This document shows, piece after piece, positions 19,548-29,293 of a stretch of 64,000 nt of DNA. A model generated the notes under the pieces. It did no database searches, was not told the origin of the DNA, and saw nothing but the letters and a program-made list of their open reading frames with translations. Location: positions 1-64,000 of the forward strand of contig JAISAS010000004.1 of NCBI GenBank assembly GCA_031266535.1, written 5' to 3'. Both the position numbers and the translations under genes were made by a program. Numbering within the stretch: the first letter of the stretch is position 1; the number at the start of each line of letters is the position of its first letter. The DNA comes from Endomicrobium sp. (GTDB taxonomy: Bacteria; Elusimicrobiota; Endomicrobiia; Endomicrobiales; Endomicrobiaceae).

Positions 19548-21533
19548 TTATATCAAATCTGAAGGCATAATTTCAATCTTTATAAAAGTTTTTGGTAATT
19601 GTTTTGAATTTTCTAATAATTCTATAAGTTTTATTATATTTTCTTTGCAACCCTTAATTATTATATGTTTCCTATAAATATTATTTATCTTTGGGATATA
19701 TGCTGTTGATGGTCCTAAGAGTTTTAATGCTAACTTATATTTTTCAACTAAAATTGTAAGTATAGAAAAAAATCTTTCAGATATTTTATCTGCTTTTTTT
19801 TCGTTTTTATTTTTTATCGAAATTTTTACTATACTACAATATGGTGGATAGAATAATTTCTTTCTTTGTTCTATTTCAATTTTGTAAAAAGATAAAAAAT
19901 CGTGATTTTTTGCGCATTTTATTGCATAATGCTGTGGATGATTAGTTTGAATTATGACTGTACCATTTGTAGTGCCTCTACCGCTTCTACCAGAGACTTG
20001 TGTGATAAGTTGAAATGTTCTCTCAACAGATTTAAAATTTGGAATATATAACAGTGTATCAGCATCTGCGACACATACTAAACTTACTTTTGGAAAATCA
20101 AACCCCTTTGCTATCATCTGTGTACCAAGCAATATATTATATTTTTCGTTTTTCATACCTATATAGGCTTTTTCATAGTTATTTTTTGAAGATGCTGTAT
20201 CTCCATCAAGTCTGAAAATTCTAGCATTTTTTAAAAGTTTTATCAATTCAGCTTCAACTTTTTGAGTGCCTGTACCAAAAATTAGCATATTTTTGCTGTT
20301 ACATATGGGACATGTTATAGGAAAATTTTTTGTTTCACCGCAATAATGACATTTTAGTAAGTTAGGATTTTTATGAAAAACCATAGAAATAGAGCATTTT
20401 TGACATTGATAAATATTTGAACATTTTCTACACATAATCGTTTGAGAATATCCTCTACGATTTAAAAAAACGATTATTTGTTCTCCTTTCAGCAAAGTTT
20501 TTGACATTATTTCTATAGTTTCAGGAGCAAATAATTCAGATTTAAACTGTTTATTTTTTAGAGATAAAATTTTTACTTCTGGTAATTTTTTTTTATTTAT
20601 GCGTTTATTTAATTCTATAAGAACTAATTTTTTTTCTAATGCATCTTTATAACTCTCAAGTGATGGTGTAGCAGAGCCAAAAACTATAACGGCATTATGA
20701 TATTTTCCACGCCATTTGGCAATTTCTCTAGTATCATAACATGGTTTTTGTTCTTGTTTATATGTTTGCTCATGTTCTTCATCAATAATTATTAGACCTA
20801 TGTTTTTAAATGGAGCAAATATTGCTGATCTAGCTCCCATAATTATATTTATTTTTTCATTTTTCATTTTTAAAAATAAATTATATTTTTCAGTGTTATT
20901 TATATTACTATGCCATAAGCCAATATTTGTTCCAAATTTTTTTGTCATAATATCTGCAAACTGGATAGTAAGAGAAATTTCAGGAACAAGTATTATGATG
21001 TTTTTATTTTTTTCAAGAGCATATTCTATCGTATTTATATATACTTCTGTTTTACCAGATGCAGTTACTCCGTGAAGAAGAAAATTTACAAAAGAATTTT
21101 TTCCCAAACTTGTATTTATTAGATTGATAGCATTAATTTGATCTACATTTAATACATGTTTCTGATATATATCTTTTTTATCTATGATTTTGTTTTTTAT
21201 AGTTCTTTTTGTAGGTTTCATTGTTACTGGAACAATTGATGCAAGTGCTTCTCCTAGAGAGCATATATAATTTTTTGAAATATAATTTGCAAGTTCTATT
21301 ATTTCTTTGGTTATAACAAAATCTTTATCTACAATTTCAATAATTTGTTTTAATTTTAACGTATTTTCATCTTTAATATTCTTATAAGAAATTGCGTAAG
21401 ATGTCAAAATTTTATTTCCAAATTGGACTTTAATTCTCTTCCCAACTATATTTTTTGGGTCAACACCTTTAGGTGGAATATAGTAAAAATTTTTGTTTAA
21501 AGGAATTGGAATAACTACTTCTAGAACTATCAT
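19548..21533 (-). CDS. priA: primosomal protein N' (replication restart helicase)
   Basis: LLHGVTASGKTEVYI, IIDEEHEQTYKQEQKPCYDTREIAKWR, Cys-rich CRKCSNIYQCQKCSISMVFHKNPNLLKCHYCG; ATG 21533 overlaps upstream gene by 4 nt (ATGA); ORF track extends to 21581. Confidence 0.95.
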   Translation of the reverse strand: MIVLEVVIPIPLNKNFYYIPPKGVDPKNIVGKRIKVQFGNKILTSYAISYKNIKDENTLKLKQIIEIVDKDFVITKEIIELANYISKNYICSLGEALASIVPVTMKPTKRTIKNKIIDKKDIYQKHVLNVDQINAINLINTSLGKNSFVNFLLHGVTASGKTEVYINTIEYALEKNKNIIILVPEISLTIQFADIMTKKFGTNIGLWHSNINNTEKYNLFLKMKNEKINIIMGARSAIFAPFKNIGLIIIDEEHEQTYKQEQKPCYDTREIAKWRGKYHNAVIVFGSATPSLESYKDALEKKLVLIELNKRINKKKLPEVKILSLKNKQFKSELFAPETIEIMSKTLLKGEQIIVFLNRRGYSQTIMCRKCSNIYQCQKCSISMVFHKNPNLLKCHYCGETKNFPITCPICNSKNMLIFGTGTQKVEAELIKLLKNARIFRLDGDTASSKNNYEKAYIGMKNEKYNILLGTQMIAKGFDFPKVSLVCVADADTLLYIPNFKSVERTFQLITQVSGRSGRGTTNGTVIIQTNHPQHYAIKCAKNHDFLSFYKIEIEQRKKLFYPPYCSIVKISIKNKNEKKADKISERFFSILTILVEKYKLALKLLGPSTAYIPKINNIYRKHIIIKGCKENIIKLIELLENSKQLPKTFIKIEIMPSDLI

Positions 21534-22255
21534 ATTTTGTCTGTATCTAAATAACGTATAACTTTTTTCATATCTTCCCAAACAAATTTTTTTAATGTTG
21601 GATTTCTCAAAAGAGCTGAAGGATGATATGTGGGCATAAGTTTTATACCGTTGTATTCATTGAAATTACCTCTAATTTTTCTCATAGGTTCTTCAATATT
21701 TAAATTTAGGATACTTTTTGTAGAATATGCTCCTAAAGTTACAATAATTTTAGGCATAATAATTTCAATTTGTGTGTTTAAATATGGCATGCATGCTTTT
21801 ATTTCTTCAAAAGAAGGAGGGCGATCGTTTGATCGTTTTTCTGGATTATGTGGATCAATCATAGGGTGACATTTTACTATATTTGATATGTATACTGTTT
21901 TTCTTGTTTGACCCATTGCTTCAATGATTTTTGTTAACAGTTGTCCTGCTCTACCAACGAATGGCTCACCTTTATGATCTTCATCGTATCCAGGTCCTTC
22001 ACCTATAAACATTATGTTTGCGTTTGGGGATCCTGTTCCAAAAACTGTCTTCAAACGACTTTTTCCTAAAAAACAGTTTCTACAGGTATTAACTTTTTTT
22101 TTAAGTAATTCAAGTTTTTCTTTAGATTTAGAAATCCTATAAGACTCAATATTCGTCACAGGTATTTTATAAATTTCATCTTCTCCCCAGTTGATGTATT
22201 CTTCAAGAGATTTTTTTATAAATTTTAGTATCGTTAAATATTTTGATAATTTCAT
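21530..22255 (-). CDS. type 4 uracil-DNA glycosylase
   Basis: CRNCFLGKSRLKTVFGTGSPNANIMFIGEGPGYDEDHKGEPFVGRAGQLL, VKCHPP-like motif, TYHPSALLR. Confidence 0.92.
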   Translation of the reverse strand: MKLSKYLTILKFIKKSLEEYINWGEDEIYKIPVTNIESYRISKSKEKLELLKKKVNTCRNCFLGKSRLKTVFGTGSPNANIMFIGEGPGYDEDHKGEPFVGRAGQLLTKIIEAMGQTRKTVYISNIVKCHPMIDPHNPEKRSNDRPPSFEEIKACMPYLNTQIEIIMPKIIVTLGAYSTKSILNLNIEEPMRKIRGNFNEYNGIKLMPTYHPSALLRNPTLKKFVWEDMKKVIRYLDTDKI

Positions 22256-22347
22256 TTAATATGTTTCTTAAATTTATGTTAACTTAATAAACTGTTTATT
22301 AATAACTATACTAAAATTTTAATTGAATAAAATACATAAACTTTAAT

Positions 22348-22587
22348 TTATTTTAATGCTTCAGATTTATTCTTTTCTCGTTGTATCTCTTCAATTTTTT
22401 CGTATGTAGCTACGTTTCTTTCGATATCAATCAGTGCTTTATTTATAAGCTCAGCTTGTGTAAGTTTTTTATAATCTTCTTCGTATTTTATTATTTCAAT
22501 CCATTTTAATGCAAGCCTTACTATATCGTATTTCTCGAGATGCAATATTGATGTTTCTGAGTCTAAATACATTTTACTTGGTGTCAT
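22348..22587 (-). CDS. rpoZ: DNA-directed RNA polymerase omega subunit
   Basis: 79 aa, KYDIVRLALKWIEIIKYEE...; directly downstream of gmk as usual for rpoZ. Confidence 0.7.
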   Translation of the reverse strand: MTPSKMYLDSETSILHLEKYDIVRLALKWIEIIKYEEDYKKLTQAELINKALIDIERNVATYEKIEEIQREKNKSEALK

Positions 22588-23206
22588 TTTTTATCCTCCG
22601 TTGATATGAAGTATTCTTAGTTTTTTGAATTTTATAGTGTAATGATTCTATAATTATTTTTACTGCATGTATAGCACTACTTAACTTTTTATTTATGACA
22701 AGATATTCGTATTTATAAATGTATTTTAATTCTTTTTTTACATTTTTAAGACGTAAGTTTATTATTTCATTACATTCTTTATTTCTTGAAACAAGTCTAT
22801 TTTTGAGAGTTTTTAAATCTGGTGTCATTATGAAAATCATACAAGCATTAGAATATTGTTTCTTTATATTCATAGCACCTTGAACATCAATTTCTAGGAG
22901 TATATTTTTATTAATTCCTAATGTTTCCAATGGCACTTTTGGAGTTCCATAATAATGGCTATGTACTATTGCCCATTCAGCAAATTTTTTTTCTTTAATC
23001 ATTTTTTCAAATGTTGATTTGTTAATAAAAAAATATTCTTTGCCATTTTTTTCACCATTTCTAGGCAACCTTGTTGTATATGATACTGAATAAAGTATAT
23101 TTTGATTGCTATTAATAACAGCTTTACATATACTGGATTTACCTGCTCCAGAGGGTGCGGAAATGATTATTATATTGCCTAATAGTTTAGTTTTAGAATT
23201 ATCCAT
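22574..23206 (-). CDS. gmk: guanylate kinase
   Basis: IIISAPSGAGKSSICKAVI, SVSYTTRLPRNGEKNGKEYFF, EWAIVHSHYYGTPK, LEIDVQGAMNIK. Confidence 0.96.
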   Translation of the reverse strand: MDNSKTKLLGNIIIISAPSGAGKSSICKAVINSNQNILYSVSYTTRLPRNGEKNGKEYFFINKSTFEKMIKEKKFAEWAIVHSHYYGTPKVPLETLGINKNILLEIDVQGAMNIKKQYSNACMIFIMTPDLKTLKNRLVSRNKECNEIINLRLKNVKKELKYIYKYEYLVINKKLSSAIHAVKIIIESLHYKIQKTKNTSYQRRIKNDTK

Positions 23207-23237
23207 AATTTATAAATCAAAACCAACAAATATTCTA

Positions 23238-23311
23238 TCGGGAAGGTGGGACTTGAACCCACAGCCTCCTGCTCCCAAAGCAGGCGCGATAGCCAATTAC
23301 GCTACTTCCCG
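23238..23311 (-). tRNA. tRNA-Pro(TGG)
   Basis: Reverse complement CGGGAAG...CCTGC-TTTGGGA-GCAGG...GGTTCAAGTCC...CTTCCCG A. Confidence 0.95.
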
Positions 23312-23516
23312 ATTATGTTTAAACCTACATTCTAATCATGTTAAAATAAATACACAAAATACAAAAAAACAATTTTAATATACACGAAACTAGTGTTATA
23401 TATTGGTTTAAACTAAAAACCATAACTTAAAAAGTCGAATTAAGTTTTACAAATTATTATTTATCATTATACATTTTTGTTTCCTAAAGATTAAGAAACA
23501 CTATATAGGATAAAAT

Positions 23517-26168
23517 TTATTTTAGAAACTTTAAAGCCTCATTAATTTTTTTTACTTTCAATTTTGCTTCATCAAGATTTATTTTAATTTTTTTTATTTC
23601 AGTGTATTTAGCATTTTTTATAAAATTTTTATTATTTAACTTTAAAATTGCTATTTCAATTTCTTTTTTTGATAAAGCAACTTTTTTTGTAAGTTTTGTT
23701 TTTTCTTTTTCGATGTCAATTGATTTGTTCAAAGGTAAGAATATTTCAAAATTTCCTATAACAGTAGTTACATAATCTTTAGATTTTCTCATATTCTTAC
23801 AAAATTGTATTGTGTTTATTTTAGCTAATTGTTTTATATAATTTTCGTTTTCTATAACTGTTGTTTCCTTACTGTTCCTTAGAATATTGAAAAAAGCTTC
23901 AATCTTTACAGATGGTGAAATATTCATTTCACTTCTTAAAGTTCTTATAGCTATAATTATATCTTGTATAATTTTCATTTTATTAATCGATTCTATGTTA
24001 TTGTTTTTAATTTCGAATAAAGTACTTTTACTTATTATTTTTGTATCATCTGTGTTTTTGTTTAATATACTCCATATTTCTTCTGATATAAATGGCATTA
24101 TTGGTGATATTAATTGTAGAATAAATTTTAGTATATATATAAGTATTGACAGGACTTGTTTTTTTGCATCTAAATCAGTTGACGATATACGTATCTTTGA
24201 AAATTCTATATACCAGTTGCAGTACTTTGTCCAAAAAAAATCATAAATTTCTCTTGCAGCAGCATCAATGTTGTAAGATTCATATCTTGTTTTAACCTTT
24301 AAAACAGTATTTGTAAGCTCTGCTAGAATCCAACTATCAGCGAGTTCAGATGGTTTAATGTTTATATCGAATTTACCAATATTTTCAGAGTTCAATATTA
24401 CAAATCTCGATGCATTCCATATTTTATTTACAAAATTTCTTGCTGATAAAAATGAATCATTTGATATTTGTATATCTTTTCCTGGAGCTGCATTTTGCGC
24501 TATTGTAAATCTTAACGCATCCGCACCGTATTGATTTATGATCATTATAGGATCAACAATATTTCCTAAAGATTTTGACATTTTTTTGCCTTGTTTATCT
24601 CTTACTATTCCATGAATGAATACGTTGGCAAATGGAATATTTTTCATAAATTCTAGTCCGAACTGTATCATCCTTGCAACCCATAAATATAGAATATCAT
24701 GTCCTGTAACTAGAACTGATGTAGGATAAAAATATTTTAAATCTTCATTGTTATCATTCTGTCCCCAATTAAATACGCTTATTGGCCATAAAGCTGAAGA
24801 AAACCAAGTATCTAAAACATCTTCATCTCTGACAAAATTTTTACCTTTACAGTAGGAACACTCCTTAGGTTTGCTAAGAGAAGCTATTGGTTTACAATTT
24901 TTTTTATTTTTATTTTTATCAATGCAATAATAAATTGGTATTCTATGTCCCCACCAAATTTGACGACTTATACACCAATCTTTCAGATTTTTAAGCCATA
25001 AAATATAAGATTTTTTCCATGATTCTGGATAAAATGATATTACATTATTATTTACTACATCAATTGCTTTTTTTGACATTTTTGTTATATTTAAAAACCA
25101 CTGTTCCGACATTAAAAATTCTATTTTTGTGTAACATCTGTAACATTTAGCTATTGAATGGACATGATCTTGTGTTTTTACAAGCAAGCCCATTGTATCT
25201 AGTTCTTTAACAATTTTTTTTCTTGCTACTTCAACACTTAATCCGCAATACTCTAATGGAACATTTATCATTGTGCCTTTGATATCTATTATTTCTACAA
25301 TATCCAATTGATTTCTTTTTGCTATATCGTTGTCAATTACATTATGGGCAGGTGTAATTTTAACTGCTCCAGTGCCAAAAGACTTATCTACAGTACGATC
25401 TGCAACTATTTTAATTTCTCTGTTTATTAAAGGAAGTATTATTGTTTTTCCTATAAATTTTGTGTATCGTTTATCATTTGGATTTACTGCTACGCCTGTA
25501 TCGCCAAATATAGTTTCCGGCCTTGTTGTTGCAACGACGATATATTCTTCAGAATTTTTTAAAGAATATTTTACATACCATAAATTACTTTTTTCATTAT
25601 CATATTCAACTTCTATATCAGATAATGCTGTAGAACATCGTGCGCACCAATTTATGAGTCTCTTTCCTCTATAGATAAGTCCTTTATTAAAGAGATATAC
25701 AAAAGATTTTTCAACAGCTTTTGAGCGATTTTTGTCCATTGTAAAAGCCGTTCTATCCCAATCTAATCCACAACCAAGTTTTTTTAGTTGATTTAATATT
25801 GCACTTTCAGTGAGAGATTTCCATTGCCATATTTCCTCTAAAAATTTTTTACGCCCTAAATCGTACCTTGTTTTACCTTCTTTTTTTAAAAATTTTTCAA
25901 CAACACTTTGTGTAGCAATTCCACCATGATCTGTTCCTGGTAGCCATAAAGTATTATATCCTTGTATTTTTTTAAATCTTATTATTATATCTTGAAGAAC
26001 ATTATCTAAAGCATGTCCCATATGTAAGTGTCCAGTTATATTTGGTGGAGGAATAATTATGGTGAATGGAATTTTATCTTTATCAGGTTTTGCAGAGAAT
26101 GTTTTATCATTTATCCAATATTCAGCCCATTTTATTTCAATTTCTTTAAAGTTATATGTTTTTTCCAT
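23517..26168 (-). CDS. valS: valyl-tRNA synthetase
   Basis: 883 aa; PPPNITGHLHMGHALDN, WLPGTDHGGIATQ, KMSKSLGNIVDP, C-terminal coiled coil. Confidence 0.97.
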   Translation of the reverse strand: MEKTYNFKEIEIKWAEYWINDKTFSAKPDKDKIPFTIIIPPPNITGHLHMGHALDNVLQDIIIRFKKIQGYNTLWLPGTDHGGIATQSVVEKFLKKEGKTRYDLGRKKFLEEIWQWKSLTESAILNQLKKLGCGLDWDRTAFTMDKNRSKAVEKSFVYLFNKGLIYRGKRLINWCARCSTALSDIEVEYDNEKSNLWYVKYSLKNSEEYIVVATTRPETIFGDTGVAVNPNDKRYTKFIGKTIILPLINREIKIVADRTVDKSFGTGAVKITPAHNVIDNDIAKRNQLDIVEIIDIKGTMINVPLEYCGLSVEVARKKIVKELDTMGLLVKTQDHVHSIAKCYRCYTKIEFLMSEQWFLNITKMSKKAIDVVNNNVISFYPESWKKSYILWLKNLKDWCISRQIWWGHRIPIYYCIDKNKNKKNCKPIASLSKPKECSYCKGKNFVRDEDVLDTWFSSALWPISVFNWGQNDNNEDLKYFYPTSVLVTGHDILYLWVARMIQFGLEFMKNIPFANVFIHGIVRDKQGKKMSKSLGNIVDPIMIINQYGADALRFTIAQNAAPGKDIQISNDSFLSARNFVNKIWNASRFVILNSENIGKFDINIKPSELADSWILAELTNTVLKVKTRYESYNIDAAAREIYDFFWTKYCNWYIEFSKIRISSTDLDAKKQVLSILIYILKFILQLISPIMPFISEEIWSILNKNTDDTKIISKSTLFEIKNNNIESINKMKIIQDIIIAIRTLRSEMNISPSVKIEAFFNILRNSKETTVIENENYIKQLAKINTIQFCKNMRKSKDYVTTVIGNFEIFLPLNKSIDIEKEKTKLTKKVALSKKEIEIAILKLNNKNFIKNAKYTEIKKIKINLDEAKLKVKKINEALKFLK

Positions 26169-26473
26169 TTCAACCTTTACAATTTTTTAAATTGAAAATT
26201 ATAAATAATCAATTATCAATTTCAAAAAATTATAGCAAAATTTCTTATTTTTTGTATAATTTTATATATTAATTTTTTATAAAATATCAAAAATAAACAA
26301 AAATTTATTAAAGATTAAAAAATTGCAAACGATTGTCGTATAAAATTTTTTTGGGAATTATTATTGTTTATGAAGTGAATACAATGACTTTGGTGTTTGT
26401 AAGCCATATGTTGGCATGAGATTTTATGCGTTTAATTTTAAAAATGTGGGGGGGGTAATATTATATAAATATT

Positions 26474-26941
26474 ATGATGATTTTGATAAATGTTTTTTTA
26501 ATCATGAGCATACTTGTTGTAGCGTTGATTAGTTGGTCTATAGGTTTTATGAAGATTTTTTTTACAGTTTTTATTGGATTCTTAGCGATCTTTATTGCGA
26601 ATAAATGTTCGTGTCAGCAAAGCTTAAATTTTTATTTAGTGTTTGTGGTGATATGCCTGTTTATTACAATGTTATGTAATTTTGTATTGAGATTTATAAA
26701 TTTTTTTTATTTGAGTACGTTAGATAGAGTTCTTGGTGTAATAGTTGGTGTTTGTGTTTGGCTTATTGTATCTATAAATATAATTATTCCTGCAGTGATT
26801 ACTAAAAAAGATGTTTTACATGTTGTTCAAAAACATGCAGTATGTAAAGCTTTCTCAAATATAACACAATCTAAATTATTTGTATTTAAAAATCATGTTC
26901 TACAATTATTTAATAGTAATAATGGAAAAAATTATATCTAG
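26474..26941 (+). CDS. CvpA family membrane protein
   Basis: 155 aa, four hydrophobic segments with LDRVLGVIVGVCVWLIV (CvpA-type). Confidence 0.6.
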   Translation: MMILINVFLIMSILVVALISWSIGFMKIFFTVFIGFLAIFIANKCSCQQSLNFYLVFVVICLFITMLCNFVLRFINFFYLSTLDRVLGVIVGVCVWLIVSINIIIPAVITKKDVLHVVQKHAVCKAFSNITQSKLFVFKNHVLQLFNSNNGKNYI

Positions 26942-27102
26942 AGATTATACTTTGTTAAATATTTAAAAGATCAGATTTATGAGACAATTTGTGTTGTGGA
27001 TATGTACTCGTTAAGTAAAATTTATTTTTGTGTTTAAAAATTGTTTTTTAAAAAGAATTAAAGTTTTTCATAAATTAATAAATTGCTACAATACTGCGTA
27101 TT

Positions 27103-27771
27103 GTGAATGAAATATTAACTTTTGAAAAGATAAAAAATAATTTTGAAATACAAGTATATCTTGAATTTGCTGATAGAGCTTTCGCTCTTACAGGTTATGA
27201 AGATCATGGAAAAGGGCATGCGTTGTATGTTGCTAATGTTTCTGGGCAGATTTTAAAATGTTTAGAGTATAGCCAAAGGGAGCAGGAGCTTGTTAAAATT
27301 GCAGCTTTTGTTCATGATATCGGAAATATAGTTTCAAAACACGAGCATGACCAAAGTAGTGCAAAAATATTTTTAAACATTGTAGGTAATAATGATAAGT
27401 GTAGTGATGAATTTTTTACAATAGCAAGTGCTGTAGGATGTCATGAAGATAAATCTACAGATCCTGTTTCTTCAATTGCTGCTGCCCTTGTTCTTGGAGA
27501 TAAAACAGATGTACGTCAAGAAAGAATAAGAACTAAGAATTTTTATTATCTTGACAAACATCTTCGAGTTGTTGTAGCTTGTCAGAAAGTTAATGTTGTC
27601 GTAGATAAAGAAAAAATGAACATTGAACTACGAATGAAAATTGATACTTCAATATGTTCTGTTATGGATTATTTTGAAATATTTATGTCCAGAATAAACT
27701 ATTGTAAAAGAGCTAGTAATGTTTTGAACTGCAGTTTTGAACTATATATTAACGGAGATAAATTTTTGTGA
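27103..27771 (+). CDS. HD-domain phosphohydrolase-like protein (paralogue A)
   Basis: H-HD-H-D pattern: DHGKGHALYVANV, FVHDIGNI, GCHEDKSTDP, LGDKTDV; GTG start. Confidence 0.8.
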   Translation: MNEILTFEKIKNNFEIQVYLEFADRAFALTGYEDHGKGHALYVANVSGQILKCLEYSQREQELVKIAAFVHDIGNIVSKHEHDQSSAKIFLNIVGNNDKCSDEFFTIASAVGCHEDKSTDPVSSIAAALVLGDKTDVRQERIRTKNFYYLDKHLRVVVACQKVNVVVDKEKMNIELRMKIDTSICSVMDYFEIFMSRINYCKRASNVLNCSFELYINGDKFL

Positions 27772-28101
27772 TAAAATATTTACATATTTATGTTATAAAT
27801 CTTATGAGCACAAGTTAAAAATTTATATTATGTTGTTATAGTTGTTATAATAGCTTGAAGGTTAATCAAAGAGATACAAAGGTATTATACCTAAGTTTTG
27901 TTGTTCGTTGTAGATTCATGTGAAAACAATATTTCCTATTTATGAAAATTACAAAAAATTTTGCATTATTGATCATAGTGTATCTTTACAATATGCTTAT
28001 TTTATGATAGTATCGGTGTTCAAAATAGAAAAATTGTTGAGAAAATGGTGTATAAAAAATTATTTTAAATCCGGTTTATAAAAAATAAAGATGAGGTAAA
28101 A

Positions 28102-28500
28102 ATGAAAAAATTCGTTAGTGTATTGATCTTGTTTTCTGTATCAATTTTTATGATGCCATCATTGGCATTTGCACGAGCTTCTTTAGAAGGATTATCTTCT
28201 TTTGGTGGATTAATGCCATTAGCATTAATATTTATTTTTTTTTATTTGTTTTTATTGAGACCACAGCAAAAGAAAGCTAGACAACATCAAAGTTTGTTGA
28301 ACGCTTTAAAAAAAGATGATAGTATTATAACTGCTGGTGGGTTGTATGCTACAGTGAGCTCTGTCAAAGAAAATATTGTTGAAGTAAAAATTTCAGATGG
28401 AGTTTATGTACAAGTTGCAAAACAGTCCATTTCAGTTGTTATATCAAAGGAAAAAAAAGCTGAAAAATTTATTGAGATACCTGAAATAATTAAAAAATAA
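28102..28500 (+). CDS. yajC: preprotein translocase subunit YajC
   Basis: LIFIFFYLFLLRPQQKKARQHQSLLNALKKDDSIITAGGLYATVSSVKENIVEVKISDGV. Confidence 0.95.
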   Translation: MKKFVSVLILFSVSIFMMPSLAFARASLEGLSSFGGLMPLALIFIFFYLFLLRPQQKKARQHQSLLNALKKDDSIITAGGLYATVSSVKENIVEVKISDGVYVQVAKQSISVVISKEKKAEKFIEIPEIIKK

Positions 28501-28612
28501 ATAGAATTATTTTTTGTTTTTATGTTGATATAATTTAAGTATCGAATTTAGTTAGAGTTTTATGGTTTGTGAATTTCGTTTGATTGAGTGATGATGGTGA
28601 TATATTATATTA

Positions 28613-29293
28613 ATGGGTAAAAATAAATATTCAAATATAACTCTTAAAGATGTAAAAAAAAATCTTATAGTTAACGCATTTGTTAAATCTGCTAATGATT
28701 ATTTGGGAACTATTGGTTACACAGAGCATGGTGTAAGGCATGTAAGTTTAGTAGCTTCCATATCAGAAAATATTTTGTTATACCTTGATTATCCTAAAAG
28801 AATTCATGAACTTGCTGGAATAGCAGGTTATATGCATGATATAGGAAATGTTGTAAATAGAAAAAATCATGGGCAGTCTGCTGCTATTATAGCTATGAAA
28901 TTACTTAAAGATATGGGAGCTACACCTGAAGAAATAGCTTTAATAATTTCAGCAATAGGAAATCATGAAGAAGAAATAGGTGATCCTGTTAATCCTATAG
29001 CGGCAGCTTTAATTTTAGCTGATAAGTCTGATGTACATAAAACAAGAGTAAGAAATTCTGATGTTGTAAAATACGATATACATGATAGGGTAAATTTTGC
29101 TGTAGAAAAATCATTTTTAAAAGTTATTAAAGACAAAAAAATCATATCACTTCAAATCACTATTGATACAAACATGTCTAAAATTATGGAATATTTTGAG
29201 ATTTTTATGCGTAGGATGCTAATGTGTAGACGAGCTGCTAGTTTTTTAAATTGTACTTTTGAATTAGTGATAAACGATAGAAAATTACTTTAA
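28613..29293 (+). CDS. HD-domain phosphohydrolase-like protein (paralogue B)
   Basis: YTEHGVRHVSLVASI, YMHDIGNV, GNHEEEIGDPVNPIAAALILADKSDVHKTRVR; collinear with the 27103-27771 product. Confidence 0.82.
   Translation: MGKNKYSNITLKDVKKNLIVNAFVKSANDYLGTIGYTEHGVRHVSLVASISENILLYLDYPKRIHELAGIAGYMHDIGNVVNRKNHGQSAAIIAMKLLKDMGATPEEIALIISAIGNHEEEIGDPVNPIAAALILADKSDVHKTRVRNSDVVKYDIHDRVNFAVEKSFLKVIKDKKIISLQITIDTNMSKIMEYFEIFMRRMLMCRRAASFLNCTFELVINDRKLL

Noticed and set aside
23106-23378. Plus-strand ORF spanning gmk 5' end and tRNA-Pro
   Set aside because: Runs antisense across a tRNA gene and the gmk start; artefact
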